Below are positions 7,147-13,920 of a stretch of DNA of 20,826 bases, in pieces (position 1 is the first letter of the stretch; the number at the start of each line of letters is the position of its first letter). Origin of the DNA: JADHLN01 sp965658435 (GTDB taxonomy: Bacteria; Pseudomonadota; Alphaproteobacteria; Rickettsiales; JABIRX01); the NCBI GenBank assembly GCA_965658435.1, contig CBFHSE010000027.1, positions 1 to 20,826 on the forward strand, written 5' to 3'. The position numbers were made by a program, and so were the translations under genes. The notes under the pieces were generated by a model. That model searched no databases, was not told the origin of the DNA, and saw only the letters and a list, made by a program, of their open reading frames with translations.

Positions 7147-10100
7147 ATGAGCACTGGACCATCTCAAGCTGCATTCAACTTTATTAATAACCCTGCTGGT
7201 TATGATTTTAATACAGTTAAAATATCAATTGCTAGTCCTGAGCAAATCAAATCATGGTCATTTGGTGAAGTAAAAAAACCCGAAACAATAAATTATAGAA
7301 CATTCAAGCCAGAACGTGACGGTTTATTTTGTGCCAGAATATTTGGTCCTGTTAAGGATTATGAATGTCTATGTGGAAAATATAAACGTATAAAATATAA
7401 GGGTATTGTCTGTGAAAAATGTGGTGTTGAGGTTACATCTTCAAAAGTAAGGCGTGAAAGAATGGGGCATATTGAATTAGCGGCTCCTGTTGCCCATATT
7501 TGGTTTTTAAAATCATTACCATCAAGAATATCTTCGTTGCTTGACATAACTTTAAAAGATATTGAAAAAGTACTATATTTTGAATCATATATTGTTACAG
7601 AACCAGGCATAACAGCTTTAAAATATGGCCAAACATTGAATGAAGAGCAATATATAGCAGCAAATGAAGAATATGGTGAAGGATCATTTGACATAGGAAT
7701 CGGTGCAGAAGCAATCAAAAAAATGCTCTCAGCAATTGATTTACAAAAGGATCAAAAGAAACTAAGAAGAGCATTGAAAGAGGAAACATCTGAGGCAAAA
7801 AGAAAAAAAGTTGTTAAAAGATTAAAGTTAATTGAAGCATTTCTTGAATCATCAAATAAACCAGAATGGATGATAATGGATGTTGTTCCTGTTATACCAC
7901 CTGAAATTAGACCATTAGTGATGCTTGATGGAGGAAGATTTGCTGCATCAGATTTAAATGAACTATATAGAAGAGTAATTAACCGTAATAATAGGTTAAG
8001 AAGATTAATTGAACTTAAAGCTCCAGAAATTATTGTTAGAAATGAAAAAAGAATGTTGCAGGAATCTGTTGACGCATTATTTGACAATGGCAGAAGAGCA
8101 AGATCATTAAAAAACTCAAATAAAAGGCCTTTTAAATCCTTAACAGATATGCTTAAAGGTAAGCAAGGTCGTTTTAGACAAAATCTATTAGGAAAAAGAG
8201 TTGATTATTCTGGAAGGTCGGTAATTGTTGTAGGACCAGAATTAAAGCTACATCAATGTGGGTTACCAAAAAAAATGGCATTAGAATTATTTAAGCCATT
8301 TATTTACTCAAAAATGGAATTATATGGAATAACAAACTCTATTAAAGCCGCAAAAAAACATATAGAAACTCAAGCACCTGAAGTTTGGGATATATTAGAT
8401 GAGGTTATCAGAGAGCATCCAGTATTATTAAATAGAGCACCAACATTACATAGATTAGGAATCCAGGCTTTTGAACCAACTTTAGTTGAAGGTAAGGCAA
8501 TACAGCTGCACCCACTTGTATGTGCTGCATTTAATGCAGATTTTGATGGAGACCAAATGGCTGTGCATGTTCCTATTTCACTTGAGGCGCAAATTGAATC
8601 AAGAGTGCTCATTATGTCTACTAATAACATTCTTAGCCCAGCAAATGGAAAACCAATTATAGTTCCATCTCAGGATATTATTCTAGGATTATATTATTTA
8701 TCATTAGAAATAGAAAATTCTATTGGTGAAGGAAAATATTTTAGTGATATCTCTGAAATTGAACATGCTATTTTAAATGAATCAGTATCCATACATAGCA
8801 AAATTAAATATAGGTTTAAAGGAGAAACAATTAATACTACACCAGGAAGAATAATTTTGTCTCAAATAATTCCTCAAGGAGATTTATTAAGTTTTGATGC
8901 TGTTAATAAAATAATGACAAAAAAAGAGATTAGTAATTTAATAGATTTAGTTTACAGAAATTACGGACAAAAACAAACAGTTATTTTCTGTGATAGGTTA
9001 ATGTCACTAGGTTACAAACATGCAACAAAATCTGCAATATCATTTGGAAAAGATGATATGTTGATACCTAATAGCAAATTTACTCACATTGATAATACAT
9101 TAGCTGAAGTTAAAGAGTTTGAAAGACAATATTCAGATGGTTTAATAACATCAGGAGAAAAATATAACAAAGTTATTGACGCATGGTCACTATGTACTGA
9201 TAGGGTAGCGGATGATATGATGAAGCAAATATCATCTAAACAAGATAAAAAAGATCAGCATCACAGTGAAGAAGTTAACTCTGTATTCATGATGGCAAAT
9301 TCTGGAGCAAGAGGTTCAGCTTCACAAATTAAACAGCTTGCAGGAATGAGAGGTTTAATGGCAAAACCAAGTGGTGAAATTATAGAAACACCAATTACTT
9401 CAAATTTTAAAGAAGGTTTAACCGTATTAGAATATTTTAACTCTGCGCATGGTGCAAGAAAAGGTCTTGCTGATACAGCATTAAAAACTGCAAATTCTGG
9501 TTATCTAACCAGAAGACTAGTAGATGTTTCACAAGATTGCATCATATCAGAAATCGACTGTGCTACGGATGAGTTTATTACAGTTAGAAGTGAAATTGAG
9601 GGTGTAAATGTCATAGTTCCATTAGCTGAAAAAATATTAGGTAGAGTATCAGCTCAAGATTTAATTAATCCAAAAACAAAAGAAAAAATTGTATCTAAAA
9701 ATCAGATAATTGATGAGGATATAGCAGAAGCAATAAATGATTATGGTATAGATTCTCTTGCTGTTAGATCAGTTTTAACATGTAGAGCGAAATTCGGAGT
9801 ATGTTCTAAATGTTATGGTAGAGATCTTTCAACTGGAGAAACTGTAAATATTGGGGATGCTGTTGGAGTTATAGCCGCTCAATCAATTGGTGAACCAGGA
9901 ACTCAATTAACAATGAGAACATTTCACATTGGTGGAGCAGCACAAAGAGGTGCTGAACAATCATCAATAGACGCTCCAACCGATGCAACTGTAAAGCTTG
10001 AAAAAGCTAATTTTGTTGAAGATTCTGCTGGTAGAAAAGTAGTATTAAATAGGTCTGCATTTGTAAGTTTAATTGGTAAAAATGGTGCTCAAATAGCAAG

Positions 10101-11331
10101 ATATAAATTACCATATGGTTCAAGATTAAAATTTTCCGATGGTGATAAAGTGAAAAGAGGTGATCATGTAGCAGAATGGGATCCTTATAATATTCCAATT
10201 ATTTCAGAAGTATCAGGTAAAGTAAAATACAGAGATCTTAACCAAGATATTTCATATAAGGAAGAAACAGATATTGCAACAGGTGTATCAAATAAAGTAG
10301 TAATGGATTGGAAAATATCTAAAAATAGTAGCAATTTAGTTCCTCGTTTAGTTATACAAGATGATAAGGGTGAAGTTAAAAAGCTAAAAACTGGCATTGA
10401 TGCAAGATATTTCTTGTTTATTAATGCAGTATTGAATGTGGATGATGAACAGGAAGTTCATGCAGGTGACGTTCTTGCAAGAATCCCTAAAGCATCCTCT
10501 AAAATCTCTGATATAACAGGAGGTCTTCCAAGAGTTGCTGAATTATTTGAAGCAAGAAAGCCTAAAGATTATGCAATTATAAGTGAAATATCTGGTACTG
10601 TAATTTATGGAAAAGACTATAAGTCCAAAAGAAGAATTATAATAAAATCTGATAATGCAGATATTCAAGATGTAGAATATTTGGTACCAAAAGGAAAGCA
10701 TATTGCTGTAAATGAAGGTGACTATGTTAGCCAGGGTGATCTTTTAATGGATGGAAATCCAGTTCCTCATGATATCTTAAGGATTCAGGGTGTTGAAGCA
10801 TTATCTGAATATATGGTAAAAGAAGTACAAAAAGTTTATCGTCTTCAAGGTGTAAAAATAGATGATAAACATATAGAAGTTGTATTATTGCAGATGCTTA
10901 AAAAAGTAGAGGTAACTGATGCAGGAGAAACTATTTTAATTCCTGGAGAAATTTTAAGCAAAGATGAATTTGCTGAAATTAATCAAAAAGCTCAAAAAGA
11001 AAAATATAAAAAAGCTTCAGCTAGCGCAATATTGCAAGGTATTACAAAGGCTGCGCTCCAAACAAATTCTTTTATCTCAGCCGCTTCATTCCAAGAAACA
11101 ACCAAAGTTTTAACTGAAGCAGCAGTGTCAGGTAAAAGAGATTATTTAAGAGGCTTAAAAGAAAGTGTTATTGTAGGTAATCTAATTCCTGCTGGAACAG
11201 GTTACTACACTAACCAAATAAAAAAAGAAGCTTTTAAAAGAGATCTAGAAAATCTCGAATCCAAGAAAAAAGCAGTTAAGGAAAAGGAAGATAATAAAGA
11301 GGTTGATAATAAAAAAGAGGCTTCTGCATAA
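7147..11331 (+). CDS. rpoC: DNA-directed RNA polymerase subunit beta'
   Basis: The 1394-residue protein is complete. The N-terminal zinc site is C74, C76, C89 and C92. The Mg-binding active-site loop NADFDGD is at 463-469. The second zinc site is C805, C879, C886 and C889, followed by GEPGTQLTMRTFHIGG of the trigger-loop region. The last 25 or so residues are a Lys/Glu-rich low-complexity tail, variable in the family. Beta' carries the catalytic aspartates and grips the DNA. A Shine-Dalgarno-like TAAGGT (7135-7140) stands 6 bases before ATG 7147. The gene is followed one base later by purD, rather than by rpsL-rpsG-fusA as in many Alphaproteobacteria. Confidence 0.98.
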   Translation: MSTGPSQAAFNFINNPAGYDFNTVKISIASPEQIKSWSFGEVKKPETINYRTFKPERDGLFCARIFGPVKDYECLCGKYKRIKYKGIVCEKCGVEVTSSKVRRERMGHIELAAPVAHIWFLKSLPSRISSLLDITLKDIEKVLYFESYIVTEPGITALKYGQTLNEEQYIAANEEYGEGSFDIGIGAEAIKKMLSAIDLQKDQKKLRRALKEETSEAKRKKVVKRLKLIEAFLESSNKPEWMIMDVVPVIPPEIRPLVMLDGGRFAASDLNELYRRVINRNNRLRRLIELKAPEIIVRNEKRMLQESVDALFDNGRRARSLKNSNKRPFKSLTDMLKGKQGRFRQNLLGKRVDYSGRSVIVVGPELKLHQCGLPKKMALELFKPFIYSKMELYGITNSIKAAKKHIETQAPEVWDILDEVIREHPVLLNRAPTLHRLGIQAFEPTLVEGKAIQLHPLVCAAFNADFDGDQMAVHVPISLEAQIESRVLIMSTNNILSPANGKPIIVPSQDIILGLYYLSLEIENSIGEGKYFSDISEIEHAILNESVSIHSKIKYRFKGETINTTPGRIILSQIIPQGDLLSFDAVNKIMTKKEISNLIDLVYRNYGQKQTVIFCDRLMSLGYKHATKSAISFGKDDMLIPNSKFTHIDNTLAEVKEFERQYSDGLITSGEKYNKVIDAWSLCTDRVADDMMKQISSKQDKKDQHHSEEVNSVFMMANSGARGSASQIKQLAGMRGLMAKPSGEIIETPITSNFKEGLTVLEYFNSAHGARKGLADTALKTANSGYLTRRLVDVSQDCIISEIDCATDEFITVRSEIEGVNVIVPLAEKILGRVSAQDLINPKTKEKIVSKNQIIDEDIAEAINDYGIDSLAVRSVLTCRAKFGVCSKCYGRDLSTGETVNIGDAVGVIAAQSIGEPGTQLTMRTFHIGGAAQRGAEQSSIDAPTDATVKLEKANFVEDSAGRKVVLNRSAFVSLIGKNGAQIARYKLPYGSRLKFSDGDKVKRGDHVAEWDPYNIPIISEVSGKVKYRDLNQDISYKEETDIATGVSNKVVMDWKISKNSSNLVPRLVIQDDKGEVKKLKTGIDARYFLFINAVLNVDDEQEVHAGDVLARIPKASSKISDITGGLPRVAELFEARKPKDYAIISEISGTVIYGKDYKSKRRIIIKSDNADIQDVEYLVPKGKHIAVNEGDYVSQGDLLMDGNPVPHDILRIQGVEALSEYMVKEVQKVYRLQGVKIDDKHIEVVLLQMLKKVEVTDAGETILIPGEILSKDEFAEINQKAQKEKYKKASASAILQGITKAALQTNSFISAASFQETTKVLTEAAVSGKRDYLRGLKESVIVGNLIPAGTGYYTNQIKKEAFKRDLENLESKKKAVKEKEDNKEVDNKKEASA

Positions 11332-11332
11332 A

Positions 11333-12610
11333 ATGAATCTATTGGTTTTAGGAGGTGGAGGAAGAGAGCACGCGATTTGCTGGTCTCTTGCCAAGTCATC
11401 TAAAGCTAAAAACATTTATTGCTTGCCAGGAAATGCTGGCATTTCAGAGGTTGCTAAAACTATTGATAATATCAAATTATCTGATTTTCCTGCAATAAAA
11501 TTATTTATTAAAAAACATAATATTGATATAGTTATAATTGGACCAGAGCAACCACTGGCAGATGGAATAACTGAATTTTTAGAAGCTGATAATATAAAAG
11601 TTTTAGGTTGTGATAGTTACGCAGCAAATCTTGAATCATCTAAAGCTTTTACTAAAGAAATTTGTGATAAAGCAAATATTAAAACAGCAAAATATGCAGT
11701 TTTTTATAATGCAGAAAATGCAATAAAATATATCTTAAATCAGAATCAATATCCCCAAGTAATTAAAGCAGATGGACTTGCCGCAGGTAAAGGAGTTATA
11801 ATAGCACAAAATTATCAAGAAGCAGAAAATGCTGTAAATGATATTTTCTCGGGTAAATTTGGTAATAATAACAAATTAGTTATTGAAGAATTTTTAACCG
11901 GCATTGAAGCTAGTTTTTTTGCTATTTCAGATGGTAAAGATTTTAAAATATTAGGTAGTGCAGGAGATCATAAAAGGATAGGCGATAATGATACAGGTAA
12001 GAATACTGGAGGGATGGGTGCTTATTCTCCTAGTCCTTTTGTAACAAAATCTGTAGAAAAGAAAATAATTGAAGATATTTTAAAGCCAACTTTTGCTTAT
12101 TTAAAACAACAGGAAAAACCCTATAAAGGTATAATTTTTGCTGGGGTAATGATAAATAATGGTATTCCTTATCTTATTGAATATAATATTAGATTTGGTG
12201 ATCCAGAAGCTCAAACTATATTATCACTAATTGAAACTGACTTCTTAGATATTTGTATTGCTACAATAGAGGGAAGTTTAGACAAGTTAGAAATAAAATT
12301 TAAATCTGAAAAAGCTATTACTTTGGTATTAGCTGCAAAAGGCTATCCAGATGGCTATAAAAAAGGTGCAGAGATTAATTTATCAAAATTAGATAATATT
12401 AAAAATGTGAATATTTTTCATGCAGGAACTATAAAAGAAGATAATAAATTACTATCTAATGGTGGTAGGGTGCTTAACATTACTTCAATAGCAAATTCAT
12501 ATGAAGAATCATGTAAAAAAGCATATGAAGCGGCAAAATTAGTTGAATGGGAAGATAAATATCACAGAAATGATATTGGTGCTGCGTTATTTAAAAATAA
12601 TAAGTTTTGA
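11333..12610 (+). CDS. purD: Phosphoribosylamine-glycine ligase (GAR synthetase)
   Basis: PurD joins phosphoribosylamine and glycine with ATP to make GAR, the second step of de novo purine synthesis. ATG 11333 is chosen because the protein then begins MNLLVLGGGGREHAI, the exact family N terminus; a longer reading frame from TTG 11303 would run into rpoC. The 425-residue length is standard. The ATP-grasp domain (about 100-295) holds KADGLAAGKGV (145-155), a Gly-rich loop with NTGGMGAYSP (224-233) and the metal-binding EYNIRFGDPE (283-292). The C-terminal domain is intact. The start lies one base past the rpoC stop, so expression is probably coupled to RNA polymerase. The 3' end faces pyrE with 5 bases between the stops and no terminator. 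Confidence 0.97.
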   Translation: MNLLVLGGGGREHAICWSLAKSSKAKNIYCLPGNAGISEVAKTIDNIKLSDFPAIKLFIKKHNIDIVIIGPEQPLADGITEFLEADNIKVLGCDSYAANLESSKAFTKEICDKANIKTAKYAVFYNAENAIKYILNQNQYPQVIKADGLAAGKGVIIAQNYQEAENAVNDIFSGKFGNNNKLVIEEFLTGIEASFFAISDGKDFKILGSAGDHKRIGDNDTGKNTGGMGAYSPSPFVTKSVEKKIIEDILKPTFAYLKQQEKPYKGIIFAGVMINNGIPYLIEYNIRFGDPEAQTILSLIETDFLDICIATIEGSLDKLEIKFKSEKAITLVLAAKGYPDGYKKGAEINLSKLDNIKNVNIFHAGTIKEDNKLLSNGGRVLNITSIANSYEESCKKAYEAAKLVEWEDKYHRNDIGAALFKNNKF

Positions 12611-12615
12611 TTAAA

Positions 12616-13215
12616 TTATTTTTTTATGAATCTGCTTCCTGGCTTTTCAATAATAGTGTCTTTCAAAAATCCTGGTAAATTATCAGCGGCATAAGCTGGA
12701 AAATCAAGGTCGATTAATGGAATAATAGGTACATTATTTAATTGTTTAATTTCAGGATTTCTTCTAATAATGCAAGCTTCAGCAATAATATTAGCTCCAT
12801 AATTATTAATTAAGTCATATGTTTCCAATGATGATTTTCCAGTAGTTAAAACATCTTCGATAACTAATATTTTATCTTGTTTTTCAATATTAAAACCTCT
12901 TCTTAAGGTAAATTTTTTATCTATTCTTTCAAGAAAAATATTTGGAATTTCTAATTGTCTTGCTATTTCGTAACCAACTAAAATTCCTCCCATTGCTGGG
13001 CTAATAATTTTATTTATTTGAGTTATATCAATAGTTTTTTTTATTTTTTTTACCAAATCTGTGCATATTTTTTGTGCAAAATAAGGATTAGCCATGATTA
13101 ATGCGCATTGGACATAATATTGGCTATGTAATCCAGATGATAAAATGAAATGACCTTCTTTTAATGCTCCTGATTCTTTTAATATTTGAGTATATTCTGT
13201 ATCTTGAATTGACAT
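12616..13215 (-). CDS. pyrE: Orotate phosphoribosyltransferase
   Basis: PyrE transfers ribose-5-phosphate from PRPP to orotate, giving OMP in pyrimidine synthesis. Starting at ATG 13215 (minus strand) the protein has 199 residues. The frame stays open to a TTG at 13260, but those 15 extra residues (hydrophobic, YILLLIYLYEFF) are not family-like and would run through the divergent promoter. Marks are GHFILSSGLHSQYYVQCAL (21-39), SPAMGGILVGYE (72-83), FTLRRGF (102-108) and the PRPP-binding loop VIEDVLTTGKSS (118-129), where K replaces the second G of the usual TTGGS. It is convergent with purD and divergent from the small-ORF unit. No strong promoter of its own is visible in the 44-base gap. 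Confidence 0.95.
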   Translation of the reverse strand: MSIQDTEYTQILKESGALKEGHFILSSGLHSQYYVQCALIMANPYFAQKICTDLVKKIKKTIDITQINKIISPAMGGILVGYEIARQLEIPNIFLERIDKKFTLRRGFNIEKQDKILVIEDVLTTGKSSLETYDLINNYGANIIAEACIIRRNPEIKQLNNVPIIPLIDLDFPAYAADNLPGFLKDTIIEKPGSRFIKK

Positions 13216-13237
13216 AATCTTAAAAAACTCGTATAAA
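13209..13237 (+). promoter_or_regulatory. Sigma70-type promoter for the two small ORFs
   Basis: A perfect -35 TTGACA (13209-13214), a 17-base spacer and a 5/6 -10 TATAAA (13232-13237) point rightwards, with a start predicted near 13244 and ATG 13260 just downstream. The -35 box overlaps the first codon of pyrE on the other strand (CAT at 13213-13215), so RNA polymerase bound here would cover the pyrE start region. Confidence 0.7.
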
Positions 13238-13259
13238 TAAATTAAGAGCAAAATATACA

Positions 13260-13562
13260 ATGGCTACAAAAGAGCAAGAAATAACATATAAGAATATCTT
13301 AGAATTATATAATTTAGCTGAAGAACTCTTAGATTCTGTAAAAAGTGAGAAGGATATAACAAAAGCTCTTCAAAAATTACAGTATATTGAGCCTTTTATT
13401 TCTGAGTCAGTCAATTTTTCTGAATTAATATCAGAAAATTATATAAAAATAATAAATGGAAATAATAATCCACAAATAAAAGAAGATTTAGCTAAATATA
13501 TTGCAGAAATTATTAATTCACTTACAAAATGCAATAATCAACTAGAACTTAATACAAAATAA
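13260..13562 (+). CDS. Small hypothetical protein, predicted all-helical
   Basis: This 100-residue protein is not recognised. It is acidic and Lys/Glu/Asn-rich, with no signal peptide, membrane span or cysteine motif (one Cys only). The sequence reads as three or four amphipathic helices: about residues 8-28 (YKNILELYNLAEELLDSV), 31-50, 54-66 and 71-95. Support for it being real comes from a near-consensus promoter (13209-13237), a purine-rich AAGAG at 13244-13248 and an overlapping next gene (stop TAA and next ATG share base 13562). It stands upstream of nusA, where most proteobacteria have rimP, but it lacks the RimP length and its two domains. A small helical chaperone or partner-binding protein is possible but unproven. 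Confidence 0.7.
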   Translation: MATKEQEITYKNILELYNLAEELLDSVKSEKDITKALQKLQYIEPFISESVNFSELISENYIKIINGNNNPQIKEDLAKYIAEIINSLTKCNNQLELNTK

Positions 13563-13777
13563 TGAATAATCCAAGAAAAACAGATTCCGATATTTTAGCA
13601 GAATTTTCTCTTTCATTAAAAAATTTAATAGAGAAAATGGTAAAACAAAAAATACTAAACATCTCTTTGTTAAGAAAATATATAAAGCAAGAAAATATTT
13701 CTTTGCCCATTATAAAGTTCATAGAAAATTATCATAAAATTTTGAGTAAAACCAAGCAAAAGAAACCTTCAAGATAA
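13562..13777 (+). CDS. Small hypothetical basic protein
   Basis: This 71-residue protein is not recognised. It is strongly basic (C-terminal SKTKQKKPSR) and appears helical: about residues 7-30 (DILAEFSLSLKNLIEKMVKQ), 34-44 and 50-64. No membrane span or signal peptide is seen. The ATG overlaps the stop of the preceding gene in TAATG, an arrangement typical of translational coupling, so the two products may act together; the first is acidic and this one basic. It ends 37 bases before a strong intrinsic terminator, so the pair forms a self-contained two-gene transcript ahead of nusA. Function unknown. Confidence 0.65.
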   Translation: MNNPRKTDSDILAEFSLSLKNLIEKMVKQKILNISLLRKYIKQENISLPIIKFIENYHKILSKTKQKKPSR

Positions 13778-13780
13778 TGA

Positions 13781-13808
13781 TTGCAATTAATATAAATTGA
13801 AATATAAA
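13781..13808 (+). promoter_or_regulatory. Possible nusA promoter
   Basis: TTGCAA (13781-13786), a 16-base spacer and TATAAA (13803-13808) make a fair sigma70 match. The start would fall near 13815, exactly at the 5' arm of the terminator hairpin, so a transcript from here would begin with that stem-loop, probably too early to be terminated by it. In an AT-rich gap such matches arise by chance, hence modest confidence. Confidence 0.4.
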
Positions 13809-13814
13809 TATAAC

Positions 13815-13841
13815 AAAGACGAGGTTACTCGTCTTTTTTTT
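13815..13841 (+). terminator. Rho-independent terminator before nusA
   Basis: A perfect 9-bp stem, AAAGACGAG (13815-13823) with CTCGTCTTT (13828-13836), closes a GTTA loop and runs into an eight-T tract (13834-13841). It follows the second small ORF by 37 bases and is the clearest intrinsic terminator in the window. It would end the two-gene transcript or, for read-through into nusA, act as an attenuator. Confidence 0.85.
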
Positions 13842-13920
13842 ATTTAATTTACACATAAGGTTTAAAGTGAGTTACTCGTCTTTTTTTTATTTAATATTTG
13901 AAAATAAGGTTTTACAGTGA
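13824..13920 (+). repeat. Imperfect tandem duplication in the nusA leader
   Basis: Bases 13824-13848 (GTTACTCGTC, eight Ts, ATTTAAT) recur exactly at 13871-13895. Each copy is followed by a diverged stretch and then by ATAAGGTTT and AGTGA (ending 13870 and 13920). The starting GTTAC appears a third time at 13921-13925 inside the nusA coding start. The periods are 47 and 50 bases. The duplicated unit therefore carries the 3' arm and T-run of the terminator plus the ribosome-binding site and GTG start of nusA. Confidence 0.85.
13867..13920 (+). CDS. Putative 17-residue leader peptide upstream of nusA
   Basis: GTG 13867, preceded by AAGG (13857-13860) at a 6-base spacing, opens a frame encoding MSYSSFFYLIFENKVLQ (start read as Met) and ending at TGA 13918-13920. 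That TGA overlaps the nusA GTG in GTGA, the classical 4-base coupling overlap. The start site is a duplicated copy of the nusA start region (GTGAGTTAC in both). The peptide is rich in Phe, Tyr and Ser and resembles nothing known to me. It may be a chance product of the duplication, but start, ribosome-binding site and coupled stop fit translation that feeds ribosomes into nusA. Evidence is positional only. Confidence 0.4.
   Translation: MSYSSFFYLIFENKVLQ

Noticed and set aside
11303..11332. A longer purD starting at TTG 11303
   Set aside because: It would overlap rpoC by 29 bases and add ten residues not found in the family; ATG 11333 gives the exact PurD N terminus.
13216..13260. A pyrE N-terminal extension to TTG 13260
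   Set aside because: It adds a hydrophobic stretch absent from the family, and overlaps a near-consensus promoter for the opposite strand.
13867..13916. Extension of NusA through slippage on the eight-T tract of the upstream frame
   Set aside because: After a -1 shift the nusA frame meets TGA at 13899-13901, and the third frame stops at TAA soon after the T-run, so no fusion protein can be made.
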